Source of the DNA: Actinomycetes bacterium
Lineage (GTDB): Bacteria > Actinomycetota > Acidimicrobiia > Acidimicrobiales > Bog-793
DNA length: 34,007 nucleotides
Assembly: GCA_021809425.1 (NCBI GenBank)
Contig: JAKBAA010000035.1
Coordinates: 1 to 34,007 of the forward strand
Reading direction: 5' to 3'
The notes under the pieces are model-generated. The model saw nothing but the letters and a program-made list of their open reading frames with translations, was not told the origin of the DNA and searched no databases. The translations under genes were made by a program, and so were the position numbers. Position 1 is the stretch's first letter. The number at the start of each line of letters is the position of its first letter. Of the stretch, positions 1 to 7,962 are shown piece after piece.

Positions 1-102
1 ACGATCCAGCTCACCGTCCGCTTTCCCCACAAGGGCCGCTACCCGTTCCACTGCCAGTACCACCAGAGCGCCGGGATGGTCGGGACCTTCGTCGTCTCCT
101 GA
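1..102 (+). CDS. Cupredoxin domain protein, C-terminal end (partial)
   Basis: The gene is cut by the left edge of the window; only the last 33 residues are seen, ending with TGA at 100-102. The fragment reads ...YPFHCQYHQSAGMVGTFVVS. It holds the C-x2-H-x4-M arrangement (Cys18, His21, Met26 of the fragment) that binds type 1 copper in plastocyanin/azurin-like cupredoxins and in the last domain of multicopper oxidases. Such proteins act outside the membrane in electron transfer or copper-dependent oxidation. The short tail after the Met ligand fits a stand-alone cupredoxin or the C-terminus of a longer oxidase; the two cannot be told apart here. Confidence 0.8.
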   Translation, partial: TIQLTVRFPHKGRYPFHCQYHQSAGMVGTFVVS

Positions 103-296
103 CACCCTGGCCCGGCGAGGTCCCGAATGCCCGATCAGGTCGGGTGCGGCATCGGCTGTTTCGGCGGCAGGCTGACGGGTACCCCCAGCCCCGGCAGCTC
201 GCTGCAAGAAGGGCGGATCCACGAGATCGTCCATCCTGGCACGCGAGGTGAACGTCGGCGCCTGGTCCCCGGAGCCTGTGCGAGGGACGTCCTTGA

Positions 297-703
297 TATC
301 CCCCGTCCGGGCCCTCCAGCCCTGCCTGCCAGAACGTCGGCCTGACCCACGGCTACTACCACGACCATGTCGTCAACTTCCTCCACACGGCCAACTTCTA
401 CTGCGACTCCTCGGTGCCGAGCAAGGCAGCGACGGGCTGTGAGGCCGGCACCACCTACAACCACCTCCCACCGGGCGCAGGTGGAACGTGGTGGTCGTCC
501 CGGTGACGAGCCAGGCGGGCTTCGACACGGTGATCTCCACCACGTCGCAGTCCCAGCTCATGTCCGAGCTCGGCAGCCCGGGCGTCTATACGAGCATCGT
601 GCCGCCGAACGAGCTCCTCTACTTCCAAGTGCTCGCCGGCACCAGCGCCACGACCGCCCAGGACGCCATGAGCCAGGACGTCTACAACGGGGCCACCGGG
701 TGA
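297..703 (+). pseudogene. Broken gene remnant of a probable secreted protein, frameshifted
   Basis: Two reading frames carry protein-like, non-repetitive sequence that would join only after a frame change near 475-490. The first (about 297-506) contains GYYHDHVVNFLHTANFYCDS, two cysteines and NHLPPG. The second (in frame from about 479 to the TGA at 701-703) runs RWNVVVVPVTSQAGFDTVIS and ends after VPPNELLYFQVLAG. Neither piece has a convincing start or ribosome binding site, and the first frame is closed upstream by a stop at 294. I read this as the two ends of one gene with an out-of-frame internal deletion or frameshift. The composition looks like an exported protein, but no signal peptide survives and I assign no function. 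A sequencing error is the main alternative. Confidence 0.45.
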
Positions 704-733
704 CCCGCTCGCTCACCGGCGCGTGCCGGCGGA

Positions 734-763
734 GCACACGGGCCCGATGCACACGGGCCCGAT
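734..763. repeat. Two tandem copies of a 15-base unit
   Basis: The unit gcacacgggcccgat occurs twice back to back, between the broken gene and the membrane protein gene. It has no clear role and may mark replication slippage in a non-coding stretch. Confidence 0.7.
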
Positions 764-886
764 GAACGCGTGCTGGATGAACCGCCGCAGCCGGGGCTGC
801 GAATGGTGGGCATGACCTCGCACCCGGCAACGGCCCCGCACCATCGCCGGCTCCGGCTGGCTCCGTCCGGTCTCGGGAAGGCAGGG

Positions 887-1816
887 ATGACGAGGAGGGG
901 GCTGCAGCTGTGCCTCGGTGTCCTGTGGCTGCTCGACGGGGCCCTCCAGCTCCAGCCGGTCATGTTCACCGGGCGGTTCGCCTCGGGGATCATCGCACCG
1001 GCCGCCGTCGGCCAGCCGGCCCTCGTCCACTGGGCCGTCTCCACCACCGCTTCGGTGATCGGGTCCAGCCCGGCCCTGTTCGACGCGGCCTTCGCCACCG
1101 CCCAGCTCCTCCTCGGCATCGGCCTTCTCTGGCGGCGCAGCGCCCCGGTCGCCCTGTTGTGCTCGGTCGGCTGGGCCGCCGGGGTCTGGGTCACGGGCGA
1201 GGGCGCCGGCGGGTTGCTCGGCTCGGGGGCGACCGCCCTCACCGGAGCGCCCGGGGCGGCCGCCCTCTACGCCCTGCTCGCCCTTGCCGCATGGCCAGGG
1301 CGTGACGGCCGGCAGAGCGCTGCCACGCCGGCACGATGGATCGTGCCCGCTTGGGTCGCCCTCTGGGCAGGGCTCGCCCTCCTCGAGCTCCGCCTCGGCG
1401 CCGCCGCCGGCCCCGACACCGCCGCCAGCCTCACCGCCAACCTGCACGGCCTGCCATCAGCGATCGTCTCGGGCTCCCGCTCCCTCGCCGCTGCGGTGCG
1501 CCACGCCGGCGCTGCCCCGGGCGTCGTCCTCGCAGCCGCCTTCGCCCTCGTCGCCCTCCTTGCCGTCCGCCGGGGTGCCGCCCGGGCCGGTGCCGGCGTG
1601 CTCGGGGCGGTCCTCGCCGGCCTCGTCTGGGTCTTCGCCGAAGGGTTCGGGGCCATCCCGTCCGGCCAGGCGACCGATCCCAACAGCGGCCCCCTCCTCG
1701 CCCTCGCGGCAGTGGCCGTCTGGTCGATCGCTCGCCGTGATCGGGTCGTCGCCCGTGCCTACGCCGGGGCCACGGGTGGCGCCACCGACGGCGAGCTCGC
1801 CACCCGGGCCGCCTGA
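887..1816 (+). CDS. Multi-pass integral membrane protein, unknown function
   Basis: A 309-residue protein with roughly eight hydrophobic segments spread over its whole length. The first begins at once (LQLCLGVLWLLDGALQLQP). Other recognisable stretches are VTGEGAGGLLGSG and ALTGAPGAAALYALLALAAW, a pattern I associate with conserved actinobacterial membrane proteins of unknown role. The frame is open further upstream (to 770), but ATG 887 is preferred because GGGAAGGCAGG lies just ahead and the membrane segment follows directly; the upstream extension is charged and proline-rich. It converges on the M20 peptidase gene with only 30 bases between the stops. There is no motif for transport or catalysis. 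Confidence 0.75.
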   Translation: MTRRGLQLCLGVLWLLDGALQLQPVMFTGRFASGIIAPAAVGQPALVHWAVSTTASVIGSSPALFDAAFATAQLLLGIGLLWRRSAPVALLCSVGWAAGVWVTGEGAGGLLGSGATALTGAPGAAALYALLALAAWPGRDGRQSAATPARWIVPAWVALWAGLALLELRLGAAAGPDTAASLTANLHGLPSAIVSGSRSLAAAVRHAGAAPGVVLAAAFALVALLAVRRGAARAGAGVLGAVLAGLVWVFAEGFGAIPSGQATDPNSGPLLALAAVAVWSIARRDRVVARAYAGATGGATDGELATRAA

Positions 1817-1846
1817 CGGCGGCGGTCGGCCCGTGGCGCGGCCGGT

Positions 1847-3115
1847 TCAGGCGCCGAGCGAGTCGAGGGCGGCCACGACCATCGCCTGCACCCCGGTCGG
1901 AAGGGTCGGGTAGCGCACCGGGGCGAACGCCGGGCTGTGGTTGGTCGGGATGTCCTGCGCCACCCGCCCCGCCGCCTGGGCGGTGCGGAAGGCATCCGGG
2001 TCGGTCCCGCCGACGTACCAGAACACCGACGGCACGCCCCATTCGGTACCGAACGACCCGAAGTCCTCGCTCGCCGAGACCGGCGCCCCGAGCTCGGCGA
2101 CGCGCCCGTCGCCGAAGTGGGCGCGCAGGGCCGACGCCACCCGGGCGGTCCGCTCGGCGTCGTTGACGGTCAGGGGATAGTGCTCGGTGGTGGTGACCTC
2201 CGGCGCCCGGGGCGCCCCCGAGGCGTGGGCCTCGGCGCGGACGATGCGCTCGATGGCGTCGAGGGTGCGGCGCCGTGCCGCCTCGTCGAAGCTGCGGACG
2301 TTGATCCGCAGCACGGCCTCGTCGGGGATGACGTTGTCCTTCGTGCCGGCCTGCAGCGCTCCGACGGTGACCACCACGGCCTCGGAGGCGGCGGTCTCGC
2401 GCGACACGATGGTCTGCAGCCGCATGACCGTCGCCGCCGCCATCACCACCGGGTCGACGCTCGACTCCGGCATCGAGCCGTGCGCCCCCCGCCCGAACAT
2501 CCGGACCTGCAGGCTGTCCGCCGCCGCCTGGGTCGTGCCGGCCCGGTAGCGGATCTGGCCGGCCTCACCGGGCATGACGTGCTGGCCGAGGACGACCTCC
2601 GGCTTGGGGAACCGCTCGAGCAGGCCGGCGTCGATCATCGCCCGGGCGCCCTCGGCGGTCTCCTCGGCCGGCTGGAACACGGCGAGCACCGTTCCCTTCC
2701 AGGCGTCGGGCGCCCCCGCGAGCAGCCGGGTGGCCCCGACCAGCCAGGTGACGTGCAGGTCGTGCCCGCAGGCATGCATCACCGGCACCTCGTTCCCGTC
2801 GCGGTCGGTGCCGACCTCGACGCTCGCATAGGCCAACCCGGTGGCCTCGCGCACCGGCAGCGCGTCCATGTCCGCCCGCAGCATCACCGTCGGGCCTTCC
2901 CCGTTGCGGAGCAGCCCCACCACCCCGGTCCCACCCACCCCGTCGGTCACCTCGAGGCCCGCCCGGCGCAGGTGGTCCGCAACCCGTCCCGCCGTCCGGC
3001 GCTCCTGCATCGACAGCTCCGGGTGGGCGTGCAGGTCGCAGTAGAGCGCTTCCAGGTCGCCCATGATGCGGCCCTGACCGTCCAGCACGGTGGCAACCCG
3101 GTCGCCATCGGACAT
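1847..3115 (-). CDS. M20-family metallo-amidohydrolase (N-acyl amino acid / hippurate hydrolase type)
   Basis: A 422-residue protein matching the M20D amidohydrolases, cytoplasmic enzymes that cut the amide bond of N-acyl or N-carbamoyl amino acids using two metal ions. Landmarks: DLHAHPELS near residue 28, ADMDALPV near 81, MHACGHDLH near 113 (metal ligands Cys116 and His118), QPAEET near 149 (catalytic/ligand Glu151-152), GQHVMP near 178 (His179), and PTNHSPAF near the C-terminus supplying the last His. A dimerisation domain lies between. ATG 3115 is chosen over the GTG at 3121 because GGAGG sits five bases ahead of it and overlaps the GTG. It is divergent from the TRIC gene, with 30 bases between the starts. 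The true substrate cannot be read from the sequence. Confidence 0.92.
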   Translation of the reverse strand: MSDGDRVATVLDGQGRIMGDLEALYCDLHAHPELSMQERRTAGRVADHLRRAGLEVTDGVGGTGVVGLLRNGEGPTVMLRADMDALPVREATGLAYASVEVGTDRDGNEVPVMHACGHDLHVTWLVGATRLLAGAPDAWKGTVLAVFQPAEETAEGARAMIDAGLLERFPKPEVVLGQHVMPGEAGQIRYRAGTTQAAADSLQVRMFGRGAHGSMPESSVDPVVMAAATVMRLQTIVSRETAASEAVVVTVGALQAGTKDNVIPDEAVLRINVRSFDEAARRRTLDAIERIVRAEAHASGAPRAPEVTTTEHYPLTVNDAERTARVASALRAHFGDGRVAELGAPVSASEDFGSFGTEWGVPSVFWYVGGTDPDAFRTAQAAGRVAQDIPTNHSPAFAPVRYPTLPTGVQAMVVAALDSLGA

Positions 3116-3145
3116 GGTCACCTCCGCTTTGCAAGGATGCCCGGC

Positions 3146-3802
3146 ATGGTCCAGGGCTTCGACGCCACGCTAATCCTCTGGCTCAACCTGGTCGGCACCT
3201 TCGTCTTCGGCCTCAGCGGCGGCCTCGCCGCCGTGCGGGCCCGGCTCGACCTGTTCGGCGTGCTGGTCCTCGCCTTGGTCGTCGCCCTCGCCGGGGGCAT
3301 CACCCGCGACCTGCTCATCGGTACCCCGCCGGCCACCTTCCGGGACTGGCGCTACCTGGCCGCCGCCGGCACCGCCGGCCTGGTCACCTTCGCCGCCCGC
3401 CCCCTCCTCGAGCGGATCTGGAACGTCATCCAGGTCCTCGACGCCGCAGGGCTCGCCCTCTTCTGCGTGACCGGGGCCGCCAAGGCGGTCGAGCTCCGGC
3501 TGGGACCGGCGCCGGCGATCATCCTCGGCGCCATCACCGGCATCGGCGGCGGGATGCTGCGCGACGTCCTGCTCCGCCAGGTCCCGACCGTCCTCCGCCA
3601 CGACCTCTACGCCGTGCCGGCCCTTGCCGGTGCAGCCGTCGTGGTCGGCGCCCACGGCGCCGGATCCGACAGCCTGGCCTTCCCGCTCGTCGGCTTCGCC
3701 GTCTGCTTCGCCCTCCGGATGGTCGGCCTCCGCTTCAACATCCAGCTGCCGGTCGCCCCGTGGCCCCGCGGCACCGGGGAGCACGACCGGGACGACCGGT
3801 AG
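3146..3802 (+). CDS. TRIC/UPF0126-family cation channel protein
   Basis: A 218-residue membrane protein with two repeats of the three-helix UPF0126 unit. Each repeat carries a glycine-rich turn followed by Arg-Asp: AGGITRDLLIG and IGGGMLRDVLL. This is the signature of prokaryotic TRIC proteins, which form trimeric monovalent-cation channels in the cytoplasmic membrane; some bacterial members have been linked to other solutes. ATG 3146 is preferred over ATG 3137 because AAGG at 3133-3136 is well spaced from it but touches the earlier ATG. It is divergent from the amidohydrolase gene and convergent with the ETF gene. Confidence 0.88.
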   Translation: MVQGFDATLILWLNLVGTFVFGLSGGLAAVRARLDLFGVLVLALVVALAGGITRDLLIGTPPATFRDWRYLAAAGTAGLVTFAARPLLERIWNVIQVLDAAGLALFCVTGAAKAVELRLGPAPAIILGAITGIGGGMLRDVLLRQVPTVLRHDLYAVPALAGAAVVVGAHGAGSDSLAFPLVGFAVCFALRMVGLRFNIQLPVAPWPRGTGEHDRDDR

Positions 3803-3825
3803 CCGCCACCCGGGGCCACCCTTTG

Positions 3826-3863
3826 GCCGGCATCCGGGTCGGGTCGCCGGCATCCGGGTCGGG
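3826..3863. repeat. Two direct copies of an 18-base unit
   Basis: gccggcatccgggtcggg occurs at 3826-3843 and again at 3846-3863, a 20-base period. It fills most of the 73-base gap between the convergent TRIC and ETF genes. It has no terminator form and is probably slippage. Confidence 0.7.
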
Positions 3864-3875
3864 GCGCCGGCGGCC

Positions 3876-5765
3876 TCACCGGCTGGCGGCCGGGCCGTCC
3901 TCGCCGAGGCGGTCCAGCAGGACGGCGACGACCTCACGCCAGTCGGCCACCATCCCGATGTCGCTCGCCGCCAGGGCCGGGGCCGACGGGTCGAGGTTCA
4001 CGGCCACCACCGTCCCCGCCCTGGCGACGCCGGACAGGTGGTTGGGCGAGCCGGCCACCCCGAGGGCCAGGTACAGGCGAGGCGCCAGGTTGCGCCCGGT
4101 GATCCCGATCTGCCGTGCCCGCGGCAGGTCGCCCCGGTCGGTCACCTTGCGGGTGGCCCCGACCTCGGCACCCAGCCGCCGGGCAAGGCGACGGACCTCC
4201 CCGTAGTCGTCCGGGGACACGCCGAGGCCGACCCCGACGACCACGCTCGCCCGCTCGAGGGCATCCGCACCGTCGTCCCGCCACCGGGACTCCGTCGTCA
4301 CCCGGCCCCGCCGCTCCGAAGGGCGCGTCTGCCGGGGCACTGCCCCGCTCGTCTCCCGCGGCGGCGGGACCGCCAGGGCGCCCGGCCGGACCGTCGCCAG
4401 CTGGACCTGCGAGGTGACGGCCACCGTCGCCAGCAGCCCGCCGGCACAGGCCGGCTTGATCCCGCGCAGGCGCCCGCCGACCACGTCCAGGTCGACGACG
4501 TCGCCGACCAGGCCCGCCCCGAGCCGGGCGGCGAGGCGCGCCGCGACCTCCCGGCCCCACGACGTCGCCGGCGCCAGCACCACCGCCGGCTGTGCCTCGG
4601 ACACCCACGACGACAACGTCGCCGCCACGTCCTCGGCCACCGCCGAGCCGACCAGCTCCAGCACCGCGTCGGCACCCTCGGCCGACCCCGAGCCGGCGGG
4701 CTGGGAACCGCACCCCACCGCCACGACGCAACCTCCGAGCCTCGGCGCCAGCCGGGCGGCCGCCCCGAGCAGCTCGGCCGCCACCCTGGCCCGATCCGGC
4801 TCGAGCAGCACCGCCACGGCCACCGCCGTCCCGCCCGCCCCACCCGGACGATCGCGCCCGCCCGGGTCGCCGAGGTCGGCGGCGGGCCACGTCGCCCCGG
4901 CGGCAAGGCCGCCCCGCGCCGAGTGGTCGGGCGCAGCCTGCGGCGAGGAGGCCGGGGAGCCGCCGGGCGGATCGAGCGCCCCACGGGCCGCGAGCAGCTC
5001 GAGGGCGGCGTCGACCTGCTCGCCCACCTCGCCGGTCAGCACCTTGCCGGCACGGGTCGGGGCCACCGCCTCGACCGCCTCGACCCGGGTCGGGCTGCCG
5101 TCTGCCCCCCACGGCCCGGGCGAGGCCAGGTCGGCGGCGCGCAGCCGGCGGACACGAGCGGGGTCCACCGCCTCGAGCGCGCCCGGCTGCGCCCTGGCCG
5201 GGCTGCAGCTCCGCTCGGCCATGGCAAGGACGGCCGGGACGGCCACGGTGAGGTCGGCGGTGCCGTCGTCGAGCTCGCAACGCACCCGGGCCGTTCCGTG
5301 CGCCAGGTCGAGCTCGAGCTCGCGCACGGCACTGGCGAAGGGCAGGTCGAGCAGCTCGGCCAGCTGCGGACCGACCTGGCCGGTCTCGGCGTCGAGGGAG
5401 GCCCTGCCGACGAGCACCAGGTCCAGCGGCCCCTCCGCCGCGATGGCCGCCGCGATGGCCGCCGCGAGGGCGCGGGCGGTGACGAGGGTGTCCGAGCCGG
5501 CGAAGGCGGGGTCGGACACGAGGACCGCCTCGTCGGCCCCGCAGGCGAGCGCCTCACGCAACATTCCCGCCGCTGCCGGAGGGCCGAGGCTGACCACGAC
5601 GCACCGACCGTCGGTCGCCTTCGCCAGCTCGATCCCCTTCGCCAGGGCCCGCCGGCAGTAGGCGCTCATCTCGACGGCCACCCCGTCGCGCGCCAGACGA
5701 CCGTCCGGGCCGAGCGCCAGCGCCTCGCTCCTCGGAACCTGCTTGACGCAGACCACCACGTTCAC
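3876..5765 (-). CDS. Electron transfer flavoprotein, beta and alpha subunits fused in one chain
   Basis: A 629-residue protein. Residues 1 to about 250 are ETF-beta-like: it starts MNVVVCVKQVPRSE, continues with SLGPPAAAGMLREALACGAD and contains DLVLVGRASLDAETGQVGPQ (the adenine-nucleotide half). After a low-complexity Gly/Pro/Ala linker near 265-310, an ETF-alpha-like part follows, with a C-terminal FAD-binding region: RQIGITGRNLAPRLYLALGV, GSPNHLSGV, VAVNLDPSAP and SDIGMVADW. In classic ETF alpha the corresponding motif is SGAIQH; here it is AGSPNH, so the FAD contact differs. ETF shuttles electrons from flavin dehydrogenases to the quinone pool. Start GTG 5765 overlaps the kinase stop (GTGA), suggesting translational coupling. 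No ETF dehydrogenase or quinone oxidoreductase lies in the window. Fusion is unusual but not unknown, for example in Sulfolobus. Confidence 0.9.
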   Translation of the reverse strand: MNVVVCVKQVPRSEALALGPDGRLARDGVAVEMSAYCRRALAKGIELAKATDGRCVVVSLGPPAAAGMLREALACGADEAVLVSDPAFAGSDTLVTARALAAAIAAAIAAEGPLDLVLVGRASLDAETGQVGPQLAELLDLPFASAVRELELDLAHGTARVRCELDDGTADLTVAVPAVLAMAERSCSPARAQPGALEAVDPARVRRLRAADLASPGPWGADGSPTRVEAVEAVAPTRAGKVLTGEVGEQVDAALELLAARGALDPPGGSPASSPQAAPDHSARGGLAAGATWPAADLGDPGGRDRPGGAGGTAVAVAVLLEPDRARVAAELLGAAARLAPRLGGCVVAVGCGSQPAGSGSAEGADAVLELVGSAVAEDVAATLSSWVSEAQPAVVLAPATSWGREVAARLAARLGAGLVGDVVDLDVVGGRLRGIKPACAGGLLATVAVTSQVQLATVRPGALAVPPPRETSGAVPRQTRPSERRGRVTTESRWRDDGADALERASVVVGVGLGVSPDDYGEVRRLARRLGAEVGATRKVTDRGDLPRARQIGITGRNLAPRLYLALGVAGSPNHLSGVARAGTVVAVNLDPSAPALAASDIGMVADWREVVAVLLDRLGEDGPAASR

Positions 5766-7183
5766 GTTCGCCCTCCGCCTGTGCTCGTCTCGATCGGGAT
5801 GGTGCGGCTGACCGGGCTGGCGGGGAGGCGCACGACCACGCTCGCCCCGCCGCCGTCGACGTTGGCGGCCTCGGCCCGCCCACCGTGGGCCTCGGCGATC
5901 AGGCGCACGACGGCGAGCCCGAGGCCCGCCCCGCGGCGGCCCGGCCGCCGCGCCTGGGCCTCCGCCCTGCTGAACCGCTCGAACGCCCTCGGCAGGACGT
6001 CGGGGGCAAACCCGGGGCCCTGGTCACGCACCTCCAGCACCGCCTCGCCGCGCTCGGCCCGCACGTGGACCGCCACGTGGCGGCCGCCGGCGCCGTGCTC
6101 GAGGGCGTTCTCGACCAGGTTGTCCACCACCTGCTGGAACCGGCCGGCGTCGACCGCGGCGGTCACCTCGGCGTCGGCGTCGAGCGCCAGCGCCACGTGC
6201 CGCGCCTCGGCCACCGGCGCCAGCGAGGCCAGGCTCTGGGCCACCAGCGGCTCGAGCGGCTGGGCGACCGGCTGCAGCCGAAGCGCCCCCTCGTCGCCCC
6301 GGGCAAGCAGCAGGAGGTCGTCGGCCAGCCGGGTGAGCTGGTCGATGCGGGGACCGAGCACCCCGAGCGAGCGGCGCAGCTCCGCCTCGGATCGCCCCGG
6401 CCGCCGTGCCAGCTCGACCTCGGCCTGGAGCACGGCGAGCGGGGTGCGCAGCTCGTGGCTGGCCACCGCCACGAACTCCCGCTGGCGCGACAGCGCCCCT
6501 TGGAGCCGGTCGAGCAGCCCGTTCAACGTGTCGGCCAGCCGGGCCACCTCGTCGCGGGTCGGCGGCGCGGCGAGGCGCCGGGAAGGGAGGGTGGCGGAGA
6601 TGGCCTCGGCCTCCGCCCGCAGCCGGTCGACCGGCCGCAGGGCCCGGCCGGCCAGCGCGTACGCCCCGAGGCCCGCCAGCAGCACCACGGCGGCCCCGCC
6701 TCCCACGATCAGCGCCTCGAGGCGCGACGTCGCCCCGTCCAGCTCGTCGAGCGATGCGCCCACCACGAGCAACCACCCGGGCCGGCCCGGTGCCGGCCCG
6801 GCAAGGAGCAGCCGGGGGTTCCGCCAGCCGGCCCGCTGGCGGACCACGTAGATCCGGCCGGCCGCCGCCTGGGCCCGCTGTGCGGCCGTCACCATGCTCG
6901 TGCGCCCGGCCCGCACCGTCGTGAAGCCGACGCGCCCGGTCGAGGTGACCACCTGGAGGATGCTCTGGTCCCGCGACGGGTCCACCGTCGGCGCCCCCGG
7001 GCCGAGGACGAGCCGGTGGCTGGCCAGGTCGTTCACGAGGCGGGCGGCGTTACGGCGCAGGTCGTCCCGGAGCGTGGCGTGCATCCCCGAGGACAGCACT
7101 GCCTCGGACACCACCCCGCCGGCAGCCACGAGCAGGGTCGTCAGGAGCACCACGAGGAGGGCGAGCCGGAGGCGGATGGACAC
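5762..7183 (-). CDS. Two-component sensor histidine kinase
   Basis: A 473-residue membrane kinase. An N-terminal membrane segment (residues 5-30) is followed by an extracytoplasmic sensor region (about 31-155), a second membrane segment (157-180) and a HAMP-like linker (GRALRPVDRLRAEAEAI). The HisKA box VASHELRTPLAVLQ holds the phospho-acceptor His243. The ATPase domain has the N box DNLVENALEHG, G1 DQGPGF and G2 GAGLGLAVV. It autophosphorylates and passes phosphate to the response regulator encoded just upstream. The start GTG lies 7 bases after the regulator stop. Its own stop overlaps the ETF start by 4 bases. The ligand is not evident; the neighbouring sugar-type ABC genes suggest a carbohydrate or related signal, by inference only. 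Confidence 0.95.
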   Translation of the reverse strand: MSIRLRLALLVVLLTTLLVAAGGVVSEAVLSSGMHATLRDDLRRNAARLVNDLASHRLVLGPGAPTVDPSRDQSILQVVTSTGRVGFTTVRAGRTSMVTAAQRAQAAAGRIYVVRQRAGWRNPRLLLAGPAPGRPGWLLVVGASLDELDGATSRLEALIVGGGAAVVLLAGLGAYALAGRALRPVDRLRAEAEAISATLPSRRLAAPPTRDEVARLADTLNGLLDRLQGALSRQREFVAVASHELRTPLAVLQAEVELARRPGRSEAELRRSLGVLGPRIDQLTRLADDLLLLARGDEGALRLQPVAQPLEPLVAQSLASLAPVAEARHVALALDADAEVTAAVDAGRFQQVVDNLVENALEHGAGGRHVAVHVRAERGEAVLEVRDQGPGFAPDVLPRAFERFSRAEAQARRPGRRGAGLGLAVVRLIAEAHGGRAEAANVDGGGASVVVRLPASPVSRTIPIETSTGGGRT

Positions 7184-7190
7184 CGGGGAC

Positions 7191-7880
7191 CTAGCGAGGG
7201 GACCGGATCCGGTAGCCCACCCGCGGCAGGGTCTCGATGTCGGCCCTCCCGAAGGGGACGTCGAGCTTGCGCCGCAGACGTGCGATGTACTGCTCGAGCA
7301 CGTTCCCCGAGACCGGTGCCTCCCGACCCCACACGGCCGCCTGGAGCGCCTGCCGGCTGAGGACGATCCCCGGCCGGCGCATCAGCGCATGGAGCACCGC
7401 CAGCTCCCGCCGGGTCAGCTCGACCGGGCTCGCCCCGCGCCATGCCTGGTGCCCGGCGAGGTCGAGGCGGAGGTCACCCACCTCGAGGTCGCCGTCCTCC
7501 CGCCCGGTCGCCCTCCGCAGCATCACCCGCAGGCGCGCCACCAGCTCGGCCAGGCTGAACGGCTTGACCAGGTAGTCGTCCGCCCCGTCGGCGAAGCCCT
7601 GGATGCGGTCCTCCAGCTCGCCGAAGGCCGTCGCCATGAGCACCGGCACCCAGCAGCCGGCCGTGCGGAGCCGGTAGCACACCTCGCGCCCGTTCAGGCC
7701 GGGCAGGAGCAGGTCGAGCACGACCGCCTCGATGTCGCCCGGCCCGGTCCCCCTGCCCCGGCGGAGCAGGAGCTCGAGCGCCTCCTCGCCGTCGCCGGCC
7801 GTCTCGACCACGAACCCCTCCTCGCCGAGGTGCCGGGCCAGCGCCGACCGCAGCTCCTCGTCGTCCTCCACCACGAGCAC
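7191..7880 (-). CDS. OmpR/PhoB-type response regulator
   Basis: A 229-residue DNA-binding regulator. The receiver domain starts MLVVEDDEEL, has phospho-acceptor Asp56 (VVLDLLLPG), Thr84 (MATAF) and Lys106 (YLVKPF). The C-terminal winged helix includes ELTRRELAVLHAL and YIARLRRKLD, typical of the OmpR class. It is partner of the histidine kinase downstream. The start is not certain: GTG 7880 gives the usual family N-terminus, but the AGGAGG ahead of it is about 14 bases away, longer than ideal. The open frame reaches back to 8024 through a 9-base repeat and into the permease gene, which is unlikely to be translated this way. Confidence 0.93.
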   Translation of the reverse strand: MLVVEDDEELRSALARHLGEEGFVVETAGDGEEALELLLRRGRGTGPGDIEAVVLDLLLPGLNGREVCYRLRTAGCWVPVLMATAFGELEDRIQGFADGADDYLVKPFSLAELVARLRVMLRRATGREDGDLEVGDLRLDLAGHQAWRGASPVELTRRELAVLHALMRRPGIVLSRQALQAAVWGREAPVSGNVLEQYIARLRRKLDVPFGRADIETLPRVGYRIRSPR

Positions 7881-7931
7881 GCGATGGCCCCCGCCCTCCT
7901 GCCCTCGACCTCCCCGGCACGGGTCCGGCGG

Positions 7932-7958
7932 CACGGCGTCCACGGCGTCCACGGCGTC
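7932..7958. repeat. Three tandem copies of a 9-base unit
   Basis: CACGGCGTC is repeated three times exactly, directly downstream of the permease stop and upstream of the response regulator. In the regulator frame it would encode Asp-Ala-Val repeats, which is one reason to prefer the downstream start. Confidence 0.85.
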
Positions 7959-7962
7959 CACG

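Noticed and set aside
127..464. Short open frames on both strands near the left edge
   Set aside because: Their composition is Arg/Pro/Gly-rich, they lack ribosome binding sites and they overlap the better-supported broken gene.
3624..6851. A 1075-codon open frame on the plus strand opposite the ETF and kinase genes
   Set aside because: It is antisense to two well-recognised proteins, is Arg/Pro/Gly/Ala-rich and has no family motif; long open frames of this kind are expected in very GC-rich DNA.
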